A stretch of 64,000 nucleotides of DNA from Dactylis glomerata (taxonomy: Eukaryota > Streptophyta > Magnoliopsida > Poales > Poaceae): positions 14,120,568-14,184,567 of the forward strand of contig QXEO01000553.1 of NCBI GenBank assembly GCA_007115705.1, written 5' to 3'. The first letter of the stretch is position 1; every line of letters begins with the position of its first letter. The position numbers were made by a program, and so were the translations under genes. The notes beneath the pieces were generated by a model. That model saw only the letters and a program-made list of their open reading frames with translations. It made no database searches and was not told the DNA's origin. This document shows positions 24,883 to 35,494 of the stretch, one piece after another.

Positions 24883-25218
24883 ATGAGTAAACCGGAGGAA
24901 AAGATCTTCACTTTCAAACAAAAGAGTGAAGAGAGTTTTGAAGAAGCTTGGTCTAGAATTTATGATTCTCATGAGAAAACTAAATCTAGAATGACTCTGA
25001 GCTTGCTCCTTAGTAGCTTTTACTTTGGTGTTGTTCTTTGTTATAGATATGCTTTGGATGCCATAGCAGGAGGAGATTTCCTCCATTGTGATGGGGATCA
25101 ATCTTTTAATGTTATAAAAAAGTTGATTGCAATTTATAGCTCACCTAGTAAAACTGATTCGTCTCTTGTGAGCATTTTTGCTAGATTAAACACTCTTGAG
25201 GTGAATACTACTTGTTAA
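24883..25218 (+). pseudogene. Element C gag fragment
   Basis: The ORF starts MSKPEEKIFTFKQKSEESFE and contains SFEEAWSRIYDSHEKTK and AIAGGDFLHCDGDQSFNVIK, wording typical of the Gag capsid region in Athila-type elements. It stops at 25216-25218. The next coding segment is in another frame, so the product is broken. The real start is probably this ATG, because it sits where B's ORF starts relative to the primer site. Confidence 0.65.
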
Positions 25219-25231
25219 AAAATGTTATGGT

Positions 25232-25720
25232 ATGCTTCATGAGCATCATGATTATGTTCCTATAAATTATGAACCTTCTGGATGGTTCCCTACAGTTAAA
25301 GTTACTATAAATAGCAGAACTTTTCATGCTCGTTGCGATAATATGTCTGAATTTTGCCTTATGCCTAAAGATGTTTATAAATCTTTGAATCTTTGGGGAC
25401 TTTCTGAGGGAGAAGGAATATCTCTTACTAATAATGCCACTATATTTCCCATTGGAATAGCTGAAGGAGTATTTACAAAAATCCTAGGGAGAATGGTATC
25501 TACTGATTATCTTGTTACTGAATGTGTAGGAAAGAGACAAATCATGCTTGGAAGGTCTCTACTAAAACTCCTGGGCGCCACTATAGACGTGGGAAAAGGC
25601 ACTATAAATTTCACCTCTCCACCTTGCAATCATCATGTATTTCCTAAAGGTAAGAGCAAAGGTAAGAGAGGAAGACGTAAAGCATCTGGTGTTCTTAATG
25701 CTTCATTTGAAAATACTTGA
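25232..25720 (+). pseudogene. Element C protease-like segment
   Basis: A 162-residue frame with a retropepsin-like layout: VKVTINSRTFHARCDNMSEF, where the catalytic D-T/S-G would be, then VTECVGKRQIMLGRSLLKLL, matching the G-R-x-x-L second motif, and GATIDVGKGTINF. The catalytic triplet reads D-N-M, so it would not be active. A basic tail (KGKSKGKRGRRK) follows. The frame differs from 24883-25218. Confidence 0.55.
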
Positions 25721-28149
25721 TTTTCACTTTCTGTGCCTAGCTCAAAGGCGTTAAAGAAAAGCACTCTTAGGAGATTACCCAATGTTTTATTTTCAGTACT
25801 TTTTCTTTTTGTTGAGTCTTGGAAGTTAATACTACTATAATGACCTCTCCTTATCAATTTTATTTTGTTTTTGTGCCAAGAAAGACCTTTAATTGGAGGA
25901 AGGTAAGATTTGGGGAAATTGCTGTCCTGATACAGATTTTTGTGATGTACTGTAAAAATTTGTGAAAATTCTTAGAAAATCTTTTGATCTGCGATTTCTT
26001 GTGCACATGCCCCAGGTTATTTCCAAACTTTTATTAGATTTGCACTTTTCAATTTGAGCAACAGAAAACCCTCTAAAAAATCGATCTTTGTCAGCTGTTC
26101 TGTTTTGACAGATTTCAACCATTATTTGTGTTTGCCTCTCGATCGCTTTCTTTTTGAGTTCTTTTGATCCCAAAACTTTGGAGGATGTTGCTACAGTAGT
26201 TTATGCTTTAATATGTGGTGTGCTTGAGTTGGAAACTGAACCAAAAGAGTAGATTTACTATTGTGCTTACACTAATGTTGCTAATAGAATTGTGTGAAGT
26301 TTTGTATGAAGGATGTTGTCAAGTGTAGGAAAAGGAGAATGATGAGATAAGATGAAGTATGGACAAAAGCTCAAGCTTGGGGATGCTTATGTCACCCCAA
26401 GAAATATCCAAGAGGTACAAGCGTCAAAGCTTGGGGATGCTCTGAGGCACCCCTTCTTTACCGGCAAAAATCTGGTCATCTATTAAGACACTATATTTTA
26501 ATTGCTTCATATTCTATACATTTTTCTCGGAGCATCTTTAATTTCACTTTCAGTTTACTTTTGTTTTGTTATCTGTAATAATTGGTTGGAACCCAACAAA
26601 TTTCTTTTGGAGAAGATGTACTCCATTTTTCATTGCCAAGAACACTCTAATTTTCACTCTTATCGTTCAACGAGTGTTCTCTTTTTGTAGTAATGCGTTT
26701 AGCTTTCATTTTTTGCCTTGATTTTTGTTCAGATCTTTTTATTTCTTTGTATCAAAGTGTATTTAGACCTCTGGTCTATGATGGTTTTCATCTTTAAAAG
26801 TCGATTCAAAAAGGTTGAATGGTGTTGGAAAAGAGAAAAAAGTTCCATGACTATAGTGGTACAAATGGGAGCTTGTTTAGACTGTGGCTTAGACTTTTGC
26901 ATGTCATGCTTGATGTTATTTTGATAGTATGCTTAGTAGTTTTTGCTGTTTGCATGACTTGTCTCAAATGACTGAGATTGCTTAATGTGCCTTTGAAAGA
27001 ATCATGCATTGTTTTTATTATATGGGAGCATATTATTGTTGTTTTCTCCTTTGATGCTTTATTTGGGTTGACTTGGCGCATTCTTACACCATGTTTGACT
27101 ACAAATAAGTCACCTCTAGCCTCTATGATCATTTGGTTTTTGACTTGTGATACCACTTTATGCTTTGGTTAATAATGTTTTGTCGCTATGCATGATTATG
27201 GCCATTATTGCTCTCTTAGTTGGTCGCTCCCAGTCTTTTGCTAGCCTTCATCTATACTGAGTATGAGCTCTACTCGTGCATCCAACTCCTTAAAACCAAG
27301 TTCTCCAAAGAGTCCACTATAAACTCCTATGCATGGTATTTGTAAGCCATTCCAAGTAAATTTTCATGTGCTACCTTTCAAAAAACCCTTCAAAATACTT
27401 CTTATTTTGTGATACTGTTTTCAGCCCATGGGGACGTAGTGGTCGGATTTGCAATTTTCCATATTGTTTTATTCCAAAAATAAAAAAAGTAAAAAAAATA
27501 AAAAAGGCACTCCTCCATGGTATGTGAAAGTTGGTGGGCACCCGATGGAATCGGTTAGCCATGGTTTGAGAAAGGAAAAGTGGGGAGGACTGCCAAGCTT
27601 TATAAAAGAGCATAAAAGTGACAATCTCGCTCAAAAACTTGCTTAGTATGGAAAATGGTAAGAACCCCATTGCCAGTCGTAGACAAAGAACAACCACCTC
27701 TCAAAACAAATTTTTATCTCTGTTTTAGAAATGAAAAGCTCTAGCACATGTTTAATCACTGCTTCCCTCTGCGAAGGGCCATTCTTTTACTTTATGTTGA
27801 GTCTTCACCTTCTACCTTTATGCATCGTCTAAGAGAGCATAGTTGTCATTTTGAGTATAATGTGCATAGTCCCAAAATTTATTATTGATTGATTCATGAT
27901 TATGGTTTTGCTTGTTCTTAAATTATTTATATCTAGTCACCCTCTTAAACGTGAAGGTGTCCTATGCATTTATGTTATGCTACTCCATGAAGGACAAGCT
28001 GAAAACCACTTTGCTATGTTTTTCTATATGCTCAAAACACACACTTGACTTTCAATGCATTATTACTCATGATCTTTTGTTTGTGTTACTTTTCATGTTA
28101 TAACATGGTTGCCAAATTTTATTGTCAAGATTATGTCTTTTATGCCCAT
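25721..28149 (+). other. Element C noncoding region
   Basis: No gene. It aligns with B's internal region and shares short blocks with A's 3' region. Homology to B stops at about 28149, within CCCATGTTTA, where element D's RT sequence begins. Confidence 0.65.
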
Positions 28150-28808
28150 GTTTAGAGTACTTTGATCACGACACCATTGACTCGACGGCGGGATCGGAGC
28201 TACTGTGTTTCTTAGATGCCTACTCCGGATACCACCAGATCAAGATGAAAAAGTCCGATCAGCTCGCTACGTCGTTCGTAACACCTTATGGCACATATTG
28301 CTATGTCACAATGCCATTCGGTCTGAAAAACGCAGGAGCAACGTATCAGCGCACTATGCAAAAGTGCCTGGCGGATCAAATCGGACGAAACATCCACGCA
28401 TACGTGGACGACATCGCAGTTATGTCCAAGAAGCAAGATGGCCTTATAGCGGATTTGCAAGAGACCTTTGACAATCTCAGGAAGTACAACATGATGCTTA
28501 ACCCAACGAAGTGCGTCTTCGGGGTCCCAGCTGGACAACTCCTAGGATTCATCGTCTCCCACCGCGGAATTGAGGTTAACCCGGAGAAGATCAAGGCAAT
28601 CCTCGACATCTCCCGGCCCATCGACCTAAAAGACGTGCAGAGACTCACAGGCTGCGTGGCAGCAGTGAGCAGATTCATCAGTCGTCTTGGCGAGAAGGCT
28701 TTGCCACTCTACAAGCTGATGAAGAAATCAGACGAATTCGTCTGGACCGACGAGGCAGACGCTGCACTTAAGGATCTGAAGAGAGTGTTATCCACTGCAC
28801 CAGTCTAG
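28150..28808 (+). pseudogene. Element D reverse transcriptase, truncated
   Basis: RT motifs present: LCFLDAYSGYHQIKM, VTMPFGLKNAGATYQR, the catalytic AYVDDIAVMS, and FGVPAGQLLGFIVSHRGIEV. The fingers domain with its KP and LVDY-type motifs is missing, because the left edge is a deletion junction with element C. The frame closes at TAG 28806-28808 near the start of RNase H, and the next segment is in another frame. Confidence 0.82.
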
Positions 28809-29796
28809 CGGCTCCCGAAGACCAGGAACCCATGTTACTATACATGGCGGCAACCAATAGGGTGGTCAGCATCGTCATGGTGGTAGAGCGTAAGGAAGAA
28901 GCGCAGGAGTATGGCGTACAGAGACCAGTCTACTATGTCAGCGAGGTCCTGACGGAATCCAAGCAGCGCTACCCTCACTACCAAAAATTGGCATACGGAG
29001 TTTTCCTAGCTTCTCGTAAGTTAAGGCATTACTTCTATGACCATAAGATCACAGTGGTGAGCAAAGCCCCACTGAAGGACATCATCAACAACAGCGACGC
29101 AACAGGACGAGTTGCGAAGTGGGGCATTGAATTGGCCTCTTTCGACATCGACTACAAGCCTCGCACCGCCATCAAGTCTCAGGCTTTGGCGGAGTTTATG
29201 GCGGATTGGAAGGAAGCGCAGGAAACTACGCCCGTCCCAGAACCAGAGCATTGGGTGATGCACTTTGATGGCTCAAAGTTGCTACACGGCTCGGGGGCTG
29301 GAGTGACGCTCAAATCTCCTAAGGGAGATGAGCTAAGCTACGTTCTCCAGATTCACTTCCCCACCACCAACAACATCGCGGAATATGAAGCGCTACTACA
29401 CGGGCTACGTGTCGCAAAGGAGATCGGCGTACAACACATCATGTGCTGTGGAGACTCTGACCTTGTGGCTCAGCAGGTGGCTGGCACATATAAAGCTCGG
29501 AACGAAGTCATGGCGGCATACAGAGATGAAGTGGACGAGATGGCCAAAAGTTTCCTCGGCTACGACATAAAACATGTACGGCGAGAAGATAACATGGCGG
29601 CCGATACCTTGTCCAAACTGGGATCCAGCCGTAAGGCAGTTCCGCCAGGCGTATTCCTCGAGCATCTGCGCGTACCATCAGTTAAGATGGTGGATCCAGA
29701 AAATCCGGAGATAGCGAGCTCCCCTGTTATGGCGGTTTTGCCTAGCAATCCGCCATGGGCAGAGCCCTTCCTGGAATATCTGACGACAAGAAGCTT
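28809..29796 (+). pseudogene. Element D RNase H plus second (aRNH) RNase H
   Basis: The first RNase H shows PVYYVSEVLTESKQRY and SRKLRHYFYDHKI. After a spacer, a second RNase H follows: MHFDGSKLLHGSGAG (first D), NNIAEYEALLHGL (E), CGDSDLVAQQV (D) and DNMAADTLSKLGS (last D). Two RNase H domains in series are a hallmark of Tat-lineage elements. All four acidic residues of the second domain are present. The reading frame shifts around 29785-29800 into the frame used by integrase. Confidence 0.82.
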
Positions 29797-31036
29797 CCCG
29801 AAGACGAAGTCCAGAAAAGACAAATCGAGCGTAGAGTCAAAGCGTACACCATCATAGATGGCCAACTCTACAAACGAAGCACCTCGGGAGTTTTCATGAA
29901 GTGCATATCCCAAGTGGATGGAATCGAAATACTAAGAGAGATCCATGAAGGCGAATGTGGGCATCACGCCGCCGCCAGATCCCTAGTAGCTAAAGCATTC
30001 CGCCATGGGTTCTACTGGCCAACAGCCAAGGCAGATGCAGACCGCATTGTGGAGCTCTGCCATGGTTGCCAGATGTACTCCAAGCAAACCCATATGCCCG
30101 CCACAGCACTGCATACGATCCCTATAACTTGGCCTTTCGCAGTCTGGGGGCTGGACATGGTGGGTCCGCTAAAAACAGCACCTTCGGGATTTACGCACCT
30201 TTTGGTAGCGGTAGACAAATTCACGAAGTGGGTGGAAGCTAAGCCCATCAGAAAACTTGATGGCAAAACCGCCCTAAAGTTTGTCAAGGACATTGTGGTC
30301 AGATTCGGCATCCCACACAGCATCATCACCGATAATGGCACAAACTTGTCTCAGGGAGAAGTTGAAGAATACTGCCATCACAACGGAATCCGCCTTGACC
30401 TAGCATCTGTGGCACATCCACAGTCTAATGGCCAAGTTGAGCGGACCAACGGACTAATCATGTCAGGGATCAAGCCACGCCTAGAAGCACCGCTACATAG
30501 AGCAGCTGGAGCCTGGGCAGAGGAGTTGCCATCTGTACTGTGGAGTCTACGGACCACGCCAAACAGATCAACCGGCCTTACCCCTTTCTTCTTAGTCTAC
30601 GGAGCAGAGGCAATCTTGCCAAGTGATGTTCAGTATGATTCTCCAAGAGTCGAGGCCTACAAGGAAGAAGATGCAGAAGCGTCCAGACAACTATCTGTGG
30701 ACCTGCTGGAAGAAGAACGAGACCTAGCAGCCCAGAGATCCGCCATCTACCAGCAGAATCTCCGCCGCTATCACAGCAGGCGAGTTCGCCAACGCTCGTT
30801 CAAAGAGGTGACCTGGTGCTACGCCTCAAGCAGCAGAAGTCCCAAAGCTATCCCCGCCTTGGGAAGGACCCTTCGTCATCAGCAAAGCTCTACTGAATGG
30901 TTCCTACTACCTCGTTGATATTCGCGAGCTAGATAAGCGACCAAGTAAGAAGCGCAAACGAAGAGACCCTGACGATATCTACGACGAGACAGATCGTCCA
31001 TGGAACATCGCACAGCTACGTCCTTTCTACACTTAG
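29797..31036 (+). pseudogene. Element D integrase, frameshifted
   Basis: HHCC zinc finger: HEGECGHH and CHGCQMYSK. Core residues: WGLDMVGPL (D), SIITDNGTNLS (D) and HPQSNGQVERTNG (E). The C-terminal part shifts frame near 30810 and again before 30900. The last coding-like stretch, with WNIAQLRPFYT, ends at TAG 31034-31036. No chromodomain is visible. Not functional as it stands. Confidence 0.82.
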
Positions 31037-31679
31037 CATTTCTCTAGCTATGTAACAGGCACCTCTATATGATCAATGAAATAAAGCATTTGGTTCACTC
31101 TTGATTTTTTCTGAGTCTTTTACCTCCTTTATTGTTCATTTAGATCGTATAGAACCTTTTGCGCAATTGTGCTCTGCACTTGCGTCTCTTTTAAATCCGC
31201 CATAAGCGGTCCGCGTAGCTTTTTTATGTTTTGATCTTCATTCGATGTTCTCTGTGTGGATTCCAGAGTAGTGACTTTTTGACGATCCAAGCCGCCATCT
31301 GCTCAGGGTTCTGGACGGTTGCTATTAAGTATCGTCGCCCTAGCGGATTGTTCGTGCGAAGATTTCGCCATCTCACGAAAAGTCAAGCACAGAGAGCCGG
31401 ATGGCGGATCGCATAATCCTACGCGTGAAAAATTTTAAGTGTTGTTTTTTGGGCATGGCAAAAACTGCAAGTTGCATAAAACTAGGCCTGGCAGTTTCTT
31501 CGCGCAATTAAACCACTTCATAAAAAACAAACTGCAAAAGTTCACAAGCACTACTGATCCGCCACAAGCAGATCAGTCACAGTGCAGACACATCACACGC
31601 AGTTTAAGTTTAAATTACAGACCCACTCAGGGGCCGAATTGATGCAAAGTATTTTTTCCTGCCATATCCAGGGCACATC
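31037..31679 (+). other. Spacer between integrase and antisense gene in D
   Basis: No ORF with coding character on either strand. AATAAA-like signals occur near 31077. Confidence 0.4.
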
Positions 31680-34600
31680 TCAAGAAGATGGCGGAACCTT
31701 GGAGGACACCTCGTCACCGCCATCACCACCTGCAGTTGCCGCGGAGGCGGATGCCGAAGCTTGGCTTGGCGACCCTGGCAGCTCGTATGCTTCATAATAT
31801 ACGTTCAACTGAGTGCCAAGGGCACACAGTTGATCGTATCCAAGCACGCTCTGCCGGATGGCGGCCTCGTCCACCGGCGCGCCGTCCTCGCCGCTCTCAG
31901 GGATGCCGGAGGTGAGCTGGTCCAGGTCCATCTCGGGATAGTGGGCCTTCGCCAAGGTCAGCGCTCTGGCACCACCCCGAGCAGAGGACAGCTTCCAGTC
32001 CGCCACCAGCCCTGGCACCAGCAGCAGCTTCTGCGTGAGCGCGATGGCGGAAAGGTTGGAAGAACCCGCTATCTGCAGGCTCCCGCACGCTTGGCGACCA
32101 GCGCTGAGAAGGCCATCAAGCTCCTTCCTCGCTGCGTCGGTGGCCATGCGCAAGCCCTCAGCGGTGTCCACCTCGCTTTGCCCCAAGGAAGCTGCATGGC
32201 GGAAAAAGAAGATGCGTCACGAACGGCATACAGATTGAAAAAAATTACGCTATAAGAAGAAGGTACCTAGCAAGTTGTCCTGGAAGTGATGGAGGAGCTC
32301 GTTAAAGCCTTCACGCCGCTTCTCAAAGTCAGCGGCGGCTTTGCGGAGATCCGCTATCTCCTTGTCCTTTTCTTGCCCTGGTTCTCCTGGTCCTTCAGCT
32401 GCCTCTCGAGGGTGGCGTTTTCAGCCAGCGATTTCCGGAGCTGTTCATTCAGCCCATCCATCGCAATGGCGTGGCCTTTCTTCATCCCCTCAAGTGTGGA
32501 CTTGAGCTTGGCAGCGTCTGCATGGCGGAATTTGTCAGCAGCAGTTGATTGAATAAGCATAAAGGAAAGAAACTTAAGGTTAAGTACCGCTATTCTCAAG
32601 CTGCTGCGCAAATCCGCCACAAGAGCGCCTTTCTGCCAGCTCCTTCTCCTGCGAGCTGACGACCTGGACCAGGTCCTCCACCACCTTCTTGTAGTTCTGG
32701 CAAAACTGAAGTGTTAGTCACTCTTAGAGCTTTATGCCGGATGCGAATCCGCCATAACGCTCGGGGGCTACTCACTGATTTTTTAGTCACTCTTAGAGCA
32801 TCCTGATGGAGGATATCCGCCATGATGCTCGGGGGCTACTTATGCTGATTTTTGTCTTCTAAGAGCTTTATGCCGGATAATTATCCGCCATAACGCTCGG
32901 GGGCTACTCAGTATGAAAATTAAGTTCTCTATAGAGCACTGTGTGAACTACCAGCGCTCGAGGCTAAGCTATTCAAAAACTTACAGAAGTCAACCTTGGA
33001 GCCCCATAGCGGATTAAATTTGCGAATCCGCCATGGCGCTCGGGGGCTACTGGGAGTACATACCTTCTTCATAGTGATGTTTTCTCAACAAAAGCGGCAA
33101 TGCCGCTGGACAGCTGGTTGCTGGCATCTTCCTGGCTAGAAATAAGATTGACGACCTCAAGTTGCTTTTGTCTCCAGTATAGCTGCCCCCAGACGGAGTA
33201 TCCGCCACTTGACCCTGAGAGCCAGAAGCCTTTTCGCTTTGGACGACATCATTAGCCGCAGCTTCAGTCGTTGGGTTGATTTCTGGCATTGGGTCAAACT
33301 GACCACCAGCATCCTCCATATCAATATCGATACGAACGGAGGGAGTTGGTGCATCAGGGGTGAGCGGGATAGTCGCAGGGGAGGGCTTGGCTCGCTTGGA
33401 GGACGGCTCCTTGACAGTAGGCTTCTTTCTTCTAAAGAAAAGGGATTAGAAATGGAAAGCAGCAAAACAATGAAAAAGGGTGTCCAAAGATTACCTTGAT
33501 TTGGGCAGATTGATGGTAGCGGTACTCTCGGATGGCGTTTCAAGCTCCGCCCTGCGTTGAGCTTCGAAACGACGGGAATCAGCAGATTTCCCGCCACCTC
33601 CGCGAGTTTTCCCGCTACCGCCCCGTTTCTTGGAAACCGCCTTCTCTTGGGTCGTATGGGCTGTATCCTCCACATTCCCCGCCATCTCCTCTTTGTTTCC
33701 GCTAGAGTGAACAACTTCCTCCTTAGCGGCGGATTTGAGGTTGGAACGGCGAAGGGGATGGGCAAAGTGAGCAGGGCCAAGTGATTTGAGCTGGTTAAAA
33801 GAAAAATGTTATCTCCTATAAAATATGAAAATATGTATAGTACTATAGCGGAATGGGAACTTACCAAAGGGCAGCTGCCATTCTCAAACATAGCCATGCC
33901 AAATTTCAAGGGCTTCTTCCTAGGAGATTCATCAAGGAACGAATGCGCTTCTCGACAATTTTGGGGTCCAGCTCCTGGTCTGAACAACGCATGCCATCAT
34001 TTGCACCAGTATACTCTGCATCAGGCGATCGCGGTGTTGCAGCGGCTAGATCCGCCGGGATATCCAGCAGTTGATGGTGTCGATCCCTTCAAGCCATATA
34101 CAGATAGCTTGGCAATCCGCCGAGCCAAGAGCTTGACATAGGGGGTGGCGGATTCATCGTTGACAGCCGTCCAGGAGTCGCGAGACTCAGCAGCTATGTT
34201 CTTGAATGGAGGAAGCCCACGGGCTTGAGATGGCGCAGGCTTGTCCGCCATGTAGAACCAGGACCCTTCCATCCGATGGCGGAGTCCAGTGGCATGATAA
34301 AAGGGTATTCTTTCGACCTTCGCGGAAGAAAGCAAATTGTCCCGCAGGTTCGAAGAGATCCGTCATCTTCATAATTGGGCCGCACAGAGAAGAAAAGTTG
34401 GAAGAGGTCCACCCTGGGGCGGATCCCAAGGTATCCCTCGCATAAAGCTGCGTAACCCGCCACAGACACCAAGCTGTTTGGTGATATGTGGTGGAGCTGC
34501 AGTCTATAATATTTCAGAAGATTCGTGAAGAAAAGAGATGGAGGCATACTGAGGCCCCTCTCCACGTGAAATTTGAGCATCACGATCTCGGAGGGGTTAG

Positions 34601-34952
34601 GAAGAGGCACTGGGGCCTTGAAGTCAGTCCGCCATCCCAACTCAGCTTGAGGAGCGACAGTGCCCTCGCCCTCCATAATTTGGACGTCAGAATCCTTGAT
34701 GCTGGATTTCTGCCAGTACCCATGAAGGTTCTGGGGGATCTGTTCTTCGTCCTCTGCCTCCTCCTCCTCAACCTCGCCATCTGCTGCGGGGTCATCTGGG
34801 TTTGCACCCGCCATCTCCTCCTCAGCTTCGGACATATTGTCCTCTGGATCCAAATCCGCCATCCCAGGATGATCTCCCTGGACTGACTGTTGCAGAGGAG
34901 AGTCTTCCTCCTCAGCATCGGAATAATGGCGGGCTGGTGATCCGGAGTTCAT
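31680..34952 (-). pseudogene. Antisense multi-exon gene of element D (Transposase_28-like)
   Basis: A minus-strand gene downstream of pol. The first ATG is at 34950-34952 (MNSGSPARHYSDAEEEDS), after a TATA-like box at 35136-35143. The N-terminal part is acidic. It then shows VERGLSMPPSLFFTNLLKYY, VSVAGYAALCEGYLGIRP and DLFQLFFSVRP, the wording of the 'putative gypsy type transposon' domain (Transposase_28, PF04195) as I know it. Further exons hold a basic Ser/Lys-rich linker (33491-33685), an acidic part (about 33200-33320) and coiled-coil pieces (KFRHADAAKLKSTLEG at 32354-32620; 31680-32186). Splice-like sites include a donor at 33863-33864 and a donor near 33493. The frame shifts near 34300 and 34060, so it is decayed. 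Exact exon limits are uncertain. Confidence 0.6.
32700..33055 (+). repeat. Four spaced copies of GCTCGGGGGCTACT
   Basis: Copies at about 32759-32772, 32827-32840, 32894-32907 and 33036-33049, each preceded by a short GGAT...ATCCGCCAT unit. The core differs by only two bases from the polypurine tract and LTR border of D (CCCTGGGGGCTACT at 35482-35495). Confidence 0.7.
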
Positions 34953-35135
34953 GGCGTCGGGTGGAAAGAAGAAGCTTGAAGAACTTGAGTGAAATGGTCC
35001 GGCGGAAAACGCTACCGGCGGCGAGGTCTTCCGCGGCGGCTCGTCGGAGATCACGAAGCTCTCGTGGCGGCGCTAAGGAGAGAGAGTGCGACGGGGTGAA
35101 TGAAGGGGAGACCGGCCGGGGGTGAGAGGCCGGGG

Positions 35136-35143
35136 TATATATA
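35136..35143 (-). promoter_or_regulatory. TATA-like box of the antisense gene in D
   Basis: TATATATA in a GC-rich setting, about 185 bases upstream of the first ATG (34952) on the minus strand. A good candidate core promoter, by position only. Confidence 0.45.
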
Positions 35144-35480
35144 GGCCCCGGGCCTCGAGATTCGTGCCCGCCATCACCACCGCTCATCCCGATCGCAGAA
35201 ACCCTAATCTGGTGACACGTGTCCAAGGGTAAAAAAGTAACTTGGTGAATCTTGCCCTAGAAGGAACTGTGTGCCGAAATTTACGGCGGATTTCAACGGT
35301 ATGATCCAACGGATCCCGAAAATCTTGCTAAGATAACTACGTCGCTTGATCCGTTATTTACGGCGGATTAATAGATGGAAGAAGGAACCTCAAGATAACC
35401 GCCATCCCAGTGAAGAAGAGTTATGGCGGGAATGACCTATCAAGGACAAGCATGGCGGATGTAGATGGTGATCTTGAAGT

Positions 35481-35494
35481 TCCCTGGGGGCTAC
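35481..35494 (+). other. Polypurine tract of element D
   Basis: TCCCTGGGGGCTAC directly before the LTR start TGTTGGGGATATACC. Confidence 0.75.

Larger units (their letters stand above)
23463..28149 (+). mobile_element. Element C: truncated relative of element B
   Basis: C has a 5' LTR (missing its first part), a perfect primer site, two short coding segments, and a noncoding region that matches B in reverse orientation. It is cut by X on the left, and on the right by a junction with element D at about 28150, so its 3' LTR is absent. No pol. Confidence 0.8.
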
